Origin: Corallium rubrum
Lineage: Eukaryota; Cnidaria; Anthozoa; Scleralcyonacea; Coralliidae
Direction: 5' to 3'
Assembly (NCBI GenBank): GCA_964035015.1
Contig: CAXIUP010000007.1
Coordinates: forward strand, 585,501 to 649,500
Length of the DNA stretch: 64,000 nt
Below, piece after piece: positions 32,390-42,363 of this stretch (position 1 is its first letter; each line of letters starts with the position of its first letter). Made by a program: the position numbers and the translations under genes. Below the pieces are notes generated by a model. That model was not told where the DNA came from. It did no database searches and saw nothing but the letters and a program-made list of their open reading frames with translations.

Positions 32390-32690
32390 TAGGAAATACA
32401 GTCCAAATCTTTGAAGCCAATGAACCAATCAAAAACAATAAAAATTGAAAAGAGCCAATCACGTTCTACAACGGTTTTTGACGGATGACATTTTCCAATC
32501 TCGTACCCAGGCTCTTCCTGCACGAAATAACAAAGATGGCCGCCATAATTTGGAATGAAGAAAAACATTTCGTTCAAATCTGAAGCTAATTATTCATTAT
32601 TATTATTGTCAAGTACAGTGGCTGCAAGAAAACTAGAAGATTCTTAGTGCTTTTAACTTTTTCGAGTAGTGGTAGAAGCAAAGCGTTTTT
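32390..32690. repeat. Second copy of the 24.6-kb dispersed repeat
   Basis: Shares GAGCCAATC, TTCTAC, TTCAAAT.TGAA and AGAAGATTCTTAGTGCTTTT in order with 24,570-24,830. Confidence 0.65.
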
Positions 32691-32699
32691 AAACAACCA

Positions 32700-33150
32700 A
32701 ATTTACGAGGAGCGGACACTGCTTAAAGAAAACTGTAAGTACAGTTGCTTGAACATTTTTTTTTCATGTACATTATTAATAAGTAATAGCATGGTTTTTC
32801 GTGCAATGTGGATAAACATACACTCGTGAATTTTTCAAAGATCTCAAATAGACCTCAAATCGTCCTTTGGACTCGTGCCATTTTGATAGTCTTTGAAAAA
32901 CTCACTCGTGCATGTTTTTTTTTCAAATTGCACTCTAAACTAACGTCAGGTTAAAATATTTTACAAGAGCATATACAATGTTAATTTTAATTTAGAGAGA
33001 AAAAGAAAGAAAAAGATCAGAACAGTTTTATCAACTTTTAAAGCAAGAAAGAAAATCTCTTTAGAATACACTATTTAATATTTTTCCAGTAAATCACTTT
33101 TTAACTTTTTTTTAAATTTTGAAAAGGAATACAATTTCATGTTTTCATCC
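32700..33150. other. No recognisable gene
   Basis: AT-rich sequence between a dispersed repeat and the ATPase pseudogene; nothing supportable. Confidence 0.5.
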
Positions 33151-33158
33151 ATAGAATT

Positions 33159-34154
33159 CTAAACTTTGGGTCCTTGGAATCTTATGTTAAATAAACCATA
33201 ATTAGTCCTTGCTTTAGGAAGGTCATAAGACCGTTTCGATGCCAATCTTGTATTATAACCACGGACAGATTTTGTATAGTTTTCTAGAGCTGTGTTTGAA
33301 GATTGTTCTGAACTTAAAGCTGGTTCTTCAGCTGATTTTAGAATGTTAGGAAACGCTGTAGCTAGTTCAGGAGTTAACTGCGGCGCTTGGGCAATACGTT
33401 CCATTTTTTGATCGGAGTTATACATAGCGTTCAAGACAGGCGACTGTTGATAAGATTGTTTCATAAAATACGACGTCAAAATATCGTTTTCTCCAGGTAG
33501 AACGTTAGTCTTGAGACGATGCTGGTCATCGGTAGTCGGTTTTAAATCAAGCATAAGATAACCGTGAGGGCGGCTTGTTGCTTTTTCGTATGTTTTCATA
33601 AACTCTTGAACATGACCTGGGTGAACTTGCCGTGCCAGAATAGAAACTTGTTGCTTGTCCCGAGGAGATTTGAAGAGCACTATATAGTGGGTATTGAGGA
33701 TAATGTTTCTGGTTTCTTTGCCTTGATGGAATATATTTTGAACAATATAGATCACAGACAAATTCCGGTGATGACTGCCCTTTGTAAACAAATCAGCAAT
33801 ACGTTTATCTCCCCTTGACTGTGCCATAAGATCATCGAGAATGATCAGGTTACGTTGAGAGACATCAAGAAAATTATCAGAGTCAATGATATAGTTTTGA
33901 TCATTTCTAAATGCATGGGTTGCCATTGCCCATAACACCAGATGATACATTCGGGAGGAGGATTAATGGTAGTTTTGGCGTTTTCCAGAAGAGCTTTCAC
34001 CCATACAGTCTTGCCATTTTGGGTACACCCTGCTACGATGCACGTAAGTGGATGTTGCATGGATGGTGGATCCGCTGACAAGAGGGGGTGCTTGACCATG
34101 TGACGGAGTCAGGTTAGTATACGATTTACCGCAAACTTGACAAACGTAGAACAT
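33159..34154 (-). pseudogene. C2H2 + A32-like packaging ATPase, copy 2
   Basis: Minus-strand frames 34,154-33,963, 34,099-33,845 and 33,950-33,159 cover the same protein as at 28.1 kb. They show finger remnant CQVCGKSY, Walker A GCTQNGKT, Walker B NLIILDD, YIVQNIFHQGKE, and a longer C-terminus (QKMERIAQAPQLTPELATAF and onward to FNIRFQGPKV). Two frame changes near 34,090 and 33,890 break it, and the second half of the finger is deleted. Upstream, ATAAAACC(TT)A and ACCGGACCGTCTATCTGGAA are shared with copy 3, so these two are one subfamily, distinct from the 28-kb copy. Confidence 0.8.
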
Positions 34155-34361
34155 GTTTCCAGATAGACGGTCCGGTGTAGAATAAAGTTTTCTCGGCTAT
34201 AAAACCTTATTTAGGTACATCCAAGATTTTAGTCATAGTATATAGTCACAGGAAAAAACCCACATCTAGCAGACAATTTGAAAAAAATACAAGACAAAGC
34301 ATAAACCGAAAATAAACATCTTGAAACCCAAAATATGAGCTAAAAACAAGACAACAATTGA

Positions 34362-34408
34362 AACGGTGATATTTCGATTTTATTACAAAATCATCATCAG
34401 ACCAAGTG
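34362..34408 (-). ncRNA. Hammerhead ribozyme motif (PLE, minus)
   Basis: Minus strand: GGT stem I arm, CTGATGA (34,400-34,394), a perfect 6-bp stem II GATTTT/AAAATC with a five-base loop, GAAA, a minimal ATAT stem III, cleavage triplet ATC, and ACC closing stem I. It is the best-formed stem II in the window. Confidence 0.7.
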
Positions 34409-34651
34409 ACACTAGAATCAAATATCTACGTTCTATATATGCAAGGATGGTGAAATAATAGGATTAAAATAACTAGAGTTATATTACAACGGTTATCGGC
34501 AAGATAAGAAAATTCAAAATTTTAAAATTTTGAAACTTAAACTGATTACAAACGGAAAATAAGCTATAGTATATACAAGGTCAGAAGAATTAAGAAGGAA
34601 TTAAAGGAATGCATGCTATCTATTACAAGTCAAAGTGAGAAAGACAACTAG

Positions 34652-34714
34652 ACAGGACAGGACAGGACAGGACAGGACAGGACAGGACAGGACAGGACAG
34701 GACAGGACAGGACA
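34652..34714. repeat. (GGACA)n pentanucleotide microsatellite
   Basis: About 12 uninterrupted GGACA units inside the PLE 3' flank. Confidence 0.95.
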
Positions 34715-34737
34715 AGACTTTATTTAATACCATAATT

Positions 34738-34796
34738 TGCATTGCATTAAATGTATTGGTACGTATAATACTTACCAATACATTTAATGCAATGCA
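34738..34796. repeat. 24-bp perfect inverted repeat, 11-nt spacer
   Basis: The left arm starts TGCATTGCATTAAATGTATT and the right arm ends AATACATTTAATGCAATGCA; the arms are perfectly complementary over 24 bp. Confidence 0.85.
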
Positions 34797-35236
34797 CTAT
34801 AAATAAGTATAAGCTAACTGTAATAACCAAAAAGGCTACAAAGTACATGCTACAAGAAAAGCGTCAGTTCTTTACTGGCTTTTAGACCAGGATTTAACTC
34901 TGGCGAGTTGAATTTAATTAATAGAGCTTCTAAGATTAATAATATGTTCGGACTGTAAGATTTACAGGAATGAAGGATTCTAGAGTTGTTAAATACAAGA
35001 GGTTTAATATTGTGAGATGACTCAAGAGATGAATTATTATTTAATCGGTCATATAAGTTGTCTAAATCGGCGAGGTGTTGAGCATGTTGGCAATTGTGAA
35101 AATGTTGAGCCACCGCGCTAGTTTTGAATTGGGTGCTGTGTTCCCGTAGACGTTTTTCGAGACAACGATCGGTTTTACCAATGTATCTTTCACCGCAGTC
35201 TGGACAAGAAATTTGGTAAACAATCTAGTTAAACGA

Positions 35237-36210
35237 TGCATAAATTAAGTCCGACGTCGCCTTAGAGAACCTGTTAATTTTATTGTGATTTACAACACCA
35301 AAAAGGTTTCTTATCAAATTTCTTGTCCAGGCTGCGGTCAACATTCGTATACACCTTCACTTTACAGCTCAGTTGTTTATTGAGGAAGAATTGCGATGTT
35401 TTGACGTCCTAAGTGTTTCCCGACACTTACTATTCCATCTGCATAAAATACTTAGTAATACAAGCCTATATACTCACCTCAGATCGACGAAGGTTCACTG
35501 TCCTAGCTTCTTATCACTAGCTTTCTTTCTGCAACCGCCAAAAGTTGAAAGTTAAACAGTTAAATTTTCATTTCGAGCTCCAATTGGAATATATTCCATG
35601 ATTTCCTTCTTTCGATCGCCAAGATCTTTGGTAAAATCGTCGAGACATCCTTATGCTTTTTATATAATATACTGTCGCTACGCTAGATCCCAGGAACACT
35701 CGAAGGGCCAAAACGATTCTTGGCAGGACCTTTTTACGAAATGTTGCTTAGGCCTTCTCGTTTCCAGCCACTCCCCAGTCTTCCCAAGAACCCAAACCGA
35801 CTACGCGGCCAAGCTCATGGCGGAAACGAAAGGCTTAGAAACTAGGCTACTTTGTCACTTTGACATGTAATAGATAGCATTCATTCCTTTACTTCCTTCT
35901 TAATTCTTCTGACCTTGTATATACCATAGCTTATTTTCCGTTTGTAATCAGTTTAAATTTCAAAATTTTAAAATTTTGAATTTCATCTTGCCGTTAACCG
36001 TTGTAGTATAACTCTAGTTATTTTAATCCTATTTCACCATCCTTGTATATATTATAGAACATAGATATTTGATTCTAGTCACTTGGTCTGATGACTGATG
36101 ATGATTTTGTAATAAAATCGAAATATCACCGTTTCAATTGTTGTCTTGTTTTTAGCTCATATTTTGGATTTCAAGATGTTTATTTTCGGTTTATGCTTTG
36201 TCTTGTATAT
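35237..36210 (+). pseudogene. Second Penelope-like element, plus arm
   Basis: The plus strand near 35,290-35,325 reads VSYQISCPGCG, the start of the same GIY-YIG domain, but decays quickly into frameshifts. The last about 335 bp (35,875-36,210) are a high-identity mirror of 34,290-34,625 and include a hammerhead copy. Coding content is otherwise lost. Confidence 0.65.
36081..36130 (+). ncRNA. Hammerhead motif with duplicated CTGATGA
   Basis: Same layout as the minus copy (stem II GATTTT/AAAATC, GAAA, ATC triplet), but CTGATGA is present twice in tandem (36,088-36,094 and 36,095-36,101). This displaces the stem I arm by seven bases. Confidence 0.6.
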
Positions 36211-36321
36211 AGTCATAGTCATAGTCATATAGTCATAGTCATACAGTCATAGTCATATCCTCATAGTCATAGTCATATAGTCATAGCCATATAGTCATAG
36301 CTAGATAGGCTATATATAGTC

Positions 36322-36362
<41 letters not shown>
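36205..36362. repeat. Degenerate (AGTCAT)n and (TA)n
   Basis: Imperfect ATAGTCATAGTCAT units (36,205-36,320) followed by a TA array (36,328-36,362). The same hexamer theme flanks the ATPase fragments at 38.6 and 41.5 kb. Confidence 0.9.
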
Positions 36363-36364
<2 letters not shown>

Positions 36365-36366
<2 letters not shown>

Positions 36367-36470
36367 CAATTATACCATGAGCTCGAGTCGTATATGAGCT
36401 GATAGCCGACGAGGCGCTTCGCCGAGTCGGCTATCAGCCATATACGACGAGAGCGAATGGTATAATTGTT
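36365..36470. repeat. Large hairpin downstream of recombinase copy A
   Basis: AACAATTATACCAT / ATGGTATAATTGTT form the outer arms; TCGTATATGAGCTGATAGCC / GGCTATCAGC.CATATACGA form the inner arms around GAGGCGCTTCGCCGAG. Nearly the whole 106 bp is self-complementary. Confidence 0.8.
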
Positions 36471-36902
36471 TTATAATATAGACATCCACTACATATAATA
36501 TGAGCAAAAAATTTATTAACAATTCCATAATAATTTTTAATTAATAACGTAAACAAATGACATTTCTCCGCCCTGGCCATGGCGCTTAATTCCGTCATGC
36601 GTAGTGATCAAATGTAATGTACATTCGTAAAACGAACAGGGAACGTTCATCGCATGGATGATATTAAACAACAGACAAAAAATACAAGATTTGTGAAATT
36701 TAACACATCGCTACAATGATCAAGAATAACGATCATGCTATATTAACGTTGGTTCCAAAGATTACTGTTAAAAAACCAGTTAGTTGTGGATTTGAACGTT
36801 GCAGCCGTGGAAGTTGAATGTGGGGCCGCTTGTCATGTATGTGCTTTGCCTGTTGACTGTTATTGTGTGGTTGTCGCCGTCTGATCTCATTTCAACCGAC
36901 GA

Positions 36903-38139
36903 TTAAAGGTTATGATCTTTGTGAACCGCTTTGTCCAAACATTGCAACGATGAGGAGGATTGAGGTGTAGCCATTTCTGGTTGAAGATATTTACTCAGCG
37001 TGCTCGACATCCGTTCTTGTTCGTTCATCGAAGGACGAATGTTGTATGATTCAATCGACTGATCGGACTTATGGCCGGTGACCGATTTAATAAAACGGGT
37101 TTCGACATGAGCATCAGATAGTGCGGTCACGGAGGTAGCTCATATGCAGTGGTTGGTTAATGGCGGTGTTATTCCTGCTCGTGAACTCATGTGACGAAGC
37201 ATGTTTGCCAAGGTTGACTCGCCAACGGGAGAGTTGCAGTACCAAACTTCGCCATTTTTAGAGCTTCTCGGTCGTGGGAAAAGAGCATCGCACTGGGGAT
37301 TTAGGTGCTTTAAATTTCGACGTCGGCTAAACCGCCTTGGTGGTTTTTTGTTGACGGGATTGAACCTGCGACTTCCCGGTTCAGCTCGAAATATAACTTG
37401 CCGTCTGCTGTTGATCTTAAAACCAGGATATATGGCTTCAGTTTCCTCTGGTTTTCTCTTCCTCGTCGTCCCAAGTAAAAGCCAAGGTAAAACCAAACGG
37501 TACAAAGCAATTGTGATGGATCAGTGCTGTCGGCTGGACCTAATTCGCCACTGTCAAACAACAACTTAATTTGCTCCTGGGTTATTGGCTTTTTGTGGAC
37601 CAAACCGGCGATTTTCCCAGTTTTCCTGAGGTCTTTCACGAACGCATCTAACACTGAATTTGCTTCAGTAAAAGCAGGGTCGCCAATGATGGAAAATGGC
37701 TTGTTGTTTGGAGGATTTCTCAAGAATCTGTCAACAGCTGCTCGGATACTTTTTATCGTATTTTTCTTGTAATACGAGCCGTCAACTTGCCTAGCAGATG
37801 TATAAAACACCTTCAAGCAAGTGTTTAACTCTGCTTTTGTCATCTCTGTGATGTAAAAACTGCCAGAGAAATTGGAAGAGGTAAACCAATCTAAAATTCA
37901 ATGTAATTAATTTAATTTCTACCTTTCTCTCTTGTCTTTTAAAACTTTGCACTCCTTTTCAGTCCTTTCATGTCAAATTTAATTTCAAAACTACCCCTTA
38001 TTTTGAAAAAGGCTTTGCTTTACTTACCATTAAATATTTTCATTCCATATCTTGTTGTTTTTTTGGTATTTTCTGGTATTGCATTTTCAAGGAGGGTTTT
38101 TATTTCTTGTTCATCAAGCTGAGCAAAACGGTCAGCCAT
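36903..38139 (-). pseudogene. Crypton-type tyrosine recombinase, copy A (two exons, broken)
   Basis: Exon 1 is complement(38,028-38,139): MADRFAQLDEQEIKTLLENA and onward, 112 nt, with donor GTAAGT. Exon 2 starts at 37,890 after TTTTAG and restores an Asp-Trp codon pair. It encodes a DUF3504-like tyrosine recombinase related to the ZMYM/QRICH1/KIAA1958 group: RRGREN (catalytic Arg region), LTNHCI where the HxxR Arg codon is now TGA, and TGHKSDQSIESY with the nucleophile Tyr. A frameshift near 37,330 and the TGA break it. The enzyme would excise and integrate circular DNA through a 3'-phosphotyrosine intermediate. Confidence 0.8.
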
Positions 38140-38168
38140 TTTGATTTTTTATTGATTTCATTACTCAC

Positions 38169-38230
38169 CGTATATGAGCTGATATACAGCGAGTAGCTGA
38201 ACCAATCAAATTGCGGAACAGCTCATATAC
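38169..38230. repeat. Hairpin upstream of recombinase copy A
   Basis: GTATATGAGCTG and CAGCTCATATAC are perfect 12-bp arms. The same GTATATGAGCTGAT word is in the hairpin at the other side of copy A. Confidence 0.75.
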
Positions 38231-38245
38231 CATTAGTAGCTATAT

Positions 38246-38312
<67 letters not shown>
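38246..38312. repeat. (TA)n microsatellite
   Basis: Uninterrupted TA array next to a hairpin. Confidence 0.95.
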
Positions 38313-38320
<8 letters not shown>

Positions 38321-38405
38321 TATTAGTGAAGTTAGCTGTAGCTACTCGGAGTTTCACGCCGTTAGACTCCGAGTAGCGACAGCTAACTTCACTAATAAAT
38401 AAATT
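38313..38405. repeat. Hairpin, 93 bp
   Basis: AATTTATTTATTAGTGAAGT pairs with ACTTCACTAATAAATAAATT, then GTTAGCTGT.GCTACTCGGAG with its mirror; the loop is about ten bases. Confidence 0.85.
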
Positions 38406-38475
38406 ATTACGCTCTACCTAATGGTATCGAGCGCTCTCATATCTTTCGCCTATTTTATGTTTCATACATTATTTT

Positions 38476-38478
<3 letters not shown>

Positions 38479-38558
<80 letters not shown>
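38479..38558. repeat. (TA)n microsatellite
   Basis: Uninterrupted TA array passing into ATAGTCATAGTC repeats. Confidence 0.95.
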
Positions 38559-38561
<3 letters not shown>

Positions 38562-38596
38562 ATAGTCTATAATCATAGTCATATAGTCATGCAGTC

Positions 38597-38690
38597 ATTA
38601 GTGTACCCAAAATAGCAAGACTGTAGTGTACCCAAAATGGCAAGACTGTATGGGTGAAAACTCTTCTGGAAAACGCCCAAACTACTATAT
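38597..38690 (+). pseudogene. Fragment of packaging ATPase around Walker A
   Basis: Two tandem copies of GTGTACCCAAAATGGCAAG; the second continues with codons for NGKTVWVKTLLENAQTT, as in copy 3 at 41.7 kb. It is cut at CAAACTAC, just before the inverted terminus of recombinase element B. Confidence 0.75.
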
Positions 38691-38814
38691 GACTTTAGTA
38701 AAAATTTTCAGGTGACTATTTAATTTCTCGCAATCTGATTCCTCGAGGTTGACCGTCTCTGATGCTATAGTCACTGGCTACCCAGTGACTATAAACTTTT
38801 ACATTTTCTTCAAA

Positions 38815-40908
38815 ATGGCTGCTCGCTTTGCCGTAGTTACAGAAGAAGAAATTGAGAAAATTAAAGAAGATAGTATTCCACAAAAAACCAAAGAAGCCAC
38901 AAAATATGGTGTAAAAATCTTTCAAGGTAAAATGTTTAACTTAACGTTCTTTTTATCCAGGAAAACTGGCTTTGTTGCACCGGTGAAGCGGTGATGTCCG
39001 CATAAGTTTTAATGTAAACAAACGATAACCAAAATAAACACAAAAACTTCATTTTTTAATAGACTGGTTTCATGAGCAAAATGAATTCAACACAGCATTT
39101 GAAAGCATGAGTATTGAGGAGATCAACAAGTGTCTGTCTAAGTTTTACGTCTCGGCAAGAAAGCAAGACGGAAGTTTTTATAAGAAAACAAGTCTTTTGT
39201 CGATACGGTCAGCACTTGACCGCTACTTGAAGGCACCACCTCACAACAAAAGATTTTCGATATGTGACAAAGCATTATTCAGTGAAGCGAATAAAACACT
39301 CAGTTCGTACCTTAAACAGCTCGTTAAAGAAGGAAAGATAGCCGCCACAGTCCACAAAATTCCCTTGACAGCCGATACCATCAAGAAGCTGTACGAGAAA
39401 GGCGAGCTTGCTGATGTTGACACACAAAGTCCCCGAGCCTTGCTTCAAACTGCGTGGTTTTTAATTTCCATCTACTTCGCAAAACGGGGCAGGGAAAACC
39501 AAAGTTCACTAAAGAAGTCAATGCTGCGCCTGGTTACAACTGTATACGGCCAGGAATACTTTGAGCTAAACAGAAGTGAACCTGGTGTTGTTCTCACGAC
39601 CAAAAACCACACGGGAGGCCAAGATGGATCCGAAGACCACTCCGACGGAAAAATATTTTCGCAACCAGACTCAAGAAGATGCCCTGTAGAAATCCTGAAA
39701 ATGTACTTGAGCCATCTGAACCCCAATATTGATGGTTTATTCCAAAGGCCGAAAAGTGAGAGCTCGACGAAATTTAATCCGAAAGCTTATGATGTCTGGT
39801 ACGATGCTTGCAACGTTGGCCACAATACGCTGGAAAACATGCTACGAAGGATGACTGAAAGAGCTGAAATCAACCCGTATCTCACTAACCATTCTTTGAG
39901 AGCGACAACCGTTACTCATGGCGAGAAATGGTGGACATAGAGAGGCGGAGCTAAAGCCCTATTAAACTAGTACCTATGTCGTGCGGTCGTCACAGTTCCG
40001 CGGTTCAGAAGAAAAGAGAACAACTAATTTATGCAATGTTGGATGAAATCTTCATTCGATGATCAGAAAATACTGAAGCTTTGAGATTGAAAACCGCAAC
40101 GACAAATACAGGCTAGAAATGAAGAATATCATCGAAAAGACGGATCTTTATAGTAGCCGAATCAGATCGAAACTTGTACGGAAATAGTATACCTCTGTTT
40201 GATTTTCGATAACCTGAGCAGCAAGGTTGGTACAATTTTCGTATTCGCCATATTGGCTTATGTTAGACTTGTGCTCAAAATAGTATATCAAAAACCGCAA
40301 CGGATTTAATATCTGTGGCATATCGCTCATGATATTTATATCGCAGATGTGTTGCACTATACGATTCAGATTGAAACATTTGAAATAATTTAAAAATTGA
40401 CACTGCTACGACGATTGTTTCACTCATCCTCTATGTAAGTCCTATTAATCTTGCAGAACTTTTCTAGTCAAAATTTTTGTAAGTGGGCATGCATTACGCG
40501 CATGCGTGACCATTATTTCTCGCCATGTGTTTTATCTGGAAACAACATCGAGACTCGGAAAATCAAAGCCATCACGGGCCACAAGAGCGATTCTAGCATC
40601 GAAAGCTACTGCGAACGACCAACACTTGACCAGTTCAAGCAAATGTCGACAGCTCTAACATCGTTCATTCATAGTGACAGAAGTCCAGAATCTCGTCGCC
40701 AGTCTCTTGATTTATCCAAGGAGAAAGATGGGTCATCGGCTTCGATTTCTACACCACTTCCATGCCCATCATCCTGCCAACATTTGCCGCCGACTGAACA
40801 TGAAAGCTTTTTCACGTCGCTTGGCTTAAATTCGGGTTCAATCCTTCCATCTGGGTCGTTCAGCAATTGCCAGTTTACATTCAATGTGAATATGAACAAT
40901 ACACGTTG
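38815..40908 (+). pseudogene. Crypton-type tyrosine recombinase, copy B (two exons, one insertion)
   Basis: Exon 1 38,815-38,926 (MAARFAVVTEEEIEKIKEDS and onward) has donor GTAAAA; exon 2 starts at 39,063 after AATAG, and the split codon encodes Asp followed by WFHEQNEF. Catalytic elements: KRGREN (first Arg region), HSLR (HxxR box, intact), GHKSDSSIESY (His/Lys box and Tyr nucleophile). A 611-bp foldback insertion (39,917-40,527) splits the protein immediately after the HxxR box. The C-terminal part (40,528-40,908) stays open to a stop after NMNNTR. Exon 1 has exactly the length of copy A's exon 1. Otherwise the copy has no stops, so the insertion is recent relative to decay. Confidence 0.8.
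39917..40527. mobile_element. 611-bp foldback insertion in recombinase B
   Basis: The left end CATGGCGAGAAATGGT and the right end ACCATTATTTCTCGCCATG are imperfect inverted repeats. The interior is non-coding. The target duplication is unclear (one base at most). Confidence 0.65.
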
Positions 40909-41180
40909 ATATGGATTATGTTGGAGAACATTTCTGCTTGATTTGTTTGGCGATATTTGCTTTTTCAGCCTAGCTTAATTTAATAACTGTTGACTTGTCT
41001 CTTTCCTTTCGAACTATACAAGTAACAACAACACACAGCGCATGCATGTGAGGTTGTGACGTTAACTTATGCGGACTTACTTCCGGATGCAAATTATGTT
41101 ATTAAAATAATTTATTTAGTGTGAATTTAATTTAATCAAGTTGAATTATTATTGGTAAGCACCTGAAATTTTTTACTAAA

Positions 41181-41286
41181 ACAATTAGTCGCCTCAGGCT
41201 GGGTGATTACAAGCCTATATTCACTTCGCCGAAGCGGCTCAGTGAATATAGGCTTGTAATCACCTCGCCTTCGGCGACTAATTGTT
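41181..41286. repeat. Hairpin downstream of recombinase B
   Basis: ACAATTAGTCGCC pairs with GGCGACTAATTGT; GGTGATTACAAGCCTATATT pairs with AATATAGGCTTGTAATCACC, around a loop containing CTTCGCCGAAG. Confidence 0.85.
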
Positions 41287-41475
41287 AAATATGACTATAT
41301 GACTAAGACTATGGCTATATGACTGTACGACTATATGACCATGACTATGTGAATATGAACTATATGACTGACAAAATGACTATGACAAAATGACTATATG
41401 ACTATGACTATATGACTACATGACTATGACTATATGACTATATGACTATATGGCTATGAGTGACTATGACTAAAA
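41287..41475. repeat. Degenerate (ATGACTAT)n array
   Basis: Imperfect TATATGACTATGACTA units, the reverse complement of the ATAGTCAT theme at 36.2 kb and 38.6 kb. Confidence 0.9.
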
Positions 41476-41549
41476 TCTTAGATGTGCTCAAATAAGATTT
41501 TATAGCCGAAGAAACTTCATTCTATACCGGACCGTCTATCTGGAAACAT

Positions 41550-42290
41550 ATGTCCTACGTTTGTCAAGTTTGCGATAAATCGTATGCAAATTTAAGTAAC
41601 CGTCTCCGTCACATGAAGAGTGCGCACGGTAATAAACCCAACGGTCAAGCAGCTCCTCTTGTCAGCGGATCCACAATCATGCAACATCCATTTACGTGCA
41701 TCGTAGCAGGGTGTACCCAAAATGGCAAGACTGTATGGGTGAAAACTCTTCTGGAAAACGCCCAAACTACGATTAATCTTCCTCCCGAACGTATCATGTG
41801 GTGCTATGGGCAATGGCAGCCAATGTATTTAGAAAGTATACTCTCCGACATTGACTCCGATAATTTTCTTGATGTCTATCAACGTAACCTGATCGTTCGC
41901 GATGATCTTATGGCACAGTCAAGGGGAGATAAACGTTTTGCTGATTTGTTTACAAGGGGGAGTCATGAAACACTAGCCTCAATGCCCACTATATAGTGCT
42001 CTTCAAATCTTATCGGGACAAGCAACAAGTTTCTATTCTGGCACGGCAAGTTAACCCAGGTCATGTTCAAGAGTTTATGAAAACATGCGAAAAAGCAACA
42101 AGCCGCCCTCACGGTTATATTATGCTTGATTTAAAACCGACTACCGATGACCAGCATCGCCTCAAGACTAACGTCTTACCTGGGGAAAACATTATTTTGA
42201 CGTCATATTTTACGAAACAATCTTATTTAAATTACAGTCGCCTGTCTTGAACGCTATGTATAACTTCAATCAAAAAATGGAACGTATTGC
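41550..42290 (+). pseudogene. C2H2 + A32-like packaging ATPase, copy 3
   Basis: The intact finger CQVCDKSYANLSNRLRHMKS leads to Walker A GCTQNGKT and a damaged Walker B (LIVRDDL instead of LIVLDDL). A deletion after GSHE removes the sensor segment and shifts frame; the frame 41,996-42,250 then resumes with SYRDKQQVSILARQVNPGHV. The protein is truncated at QKMERIA where a CAT microsatellite has grown. Upstream sequence (41,480-41,549) matches copy 2. Confidence 0.8.

Positions 42291-42363
<73 letters not shown>

Larger units (their letters stand above)
34290..35225 (-). pseudogene. Second Penelope-like element, minus arm (GIY-YIG part)
   Basis: From about 35,225 the minus strand reads IVYQISCPDCGERYIGKTDR and CLEKRLREHS, a GIY-YIG nuclease core, continuing into an open frame 35,113-34,850 (MAQHFHNCQHAQHLADLDNL and onward). 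A stop follows at LTLFL. The 3' flank carries a hammerhead (34,362-34,408). No RT is present: the arm begins at the nuclease domain. It faces a plus-strand arm at 35,237-36,210. Confidence 0.75.
38694..41286 (+). mobile_element. Crypton-like element B with inverted termini
   Basis: TTTAGTAAAAATTTTCAGGT (38,694-38,713) has a near-exact mirror at 41,160-41,180 (ACCTGAAATTTTTTACTAAA). Just inside the left terminus is a perfect 12-bp hairpin TATAGTCACTGG (38,766-38,793); just outside the right terminus a 106-bp hairpin (41,181-41,286). The element contains a two-exon tyrosine recombinase gene. Cryptons are normally described as lacking terminal inverted repeats. Confidence 0.6.
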
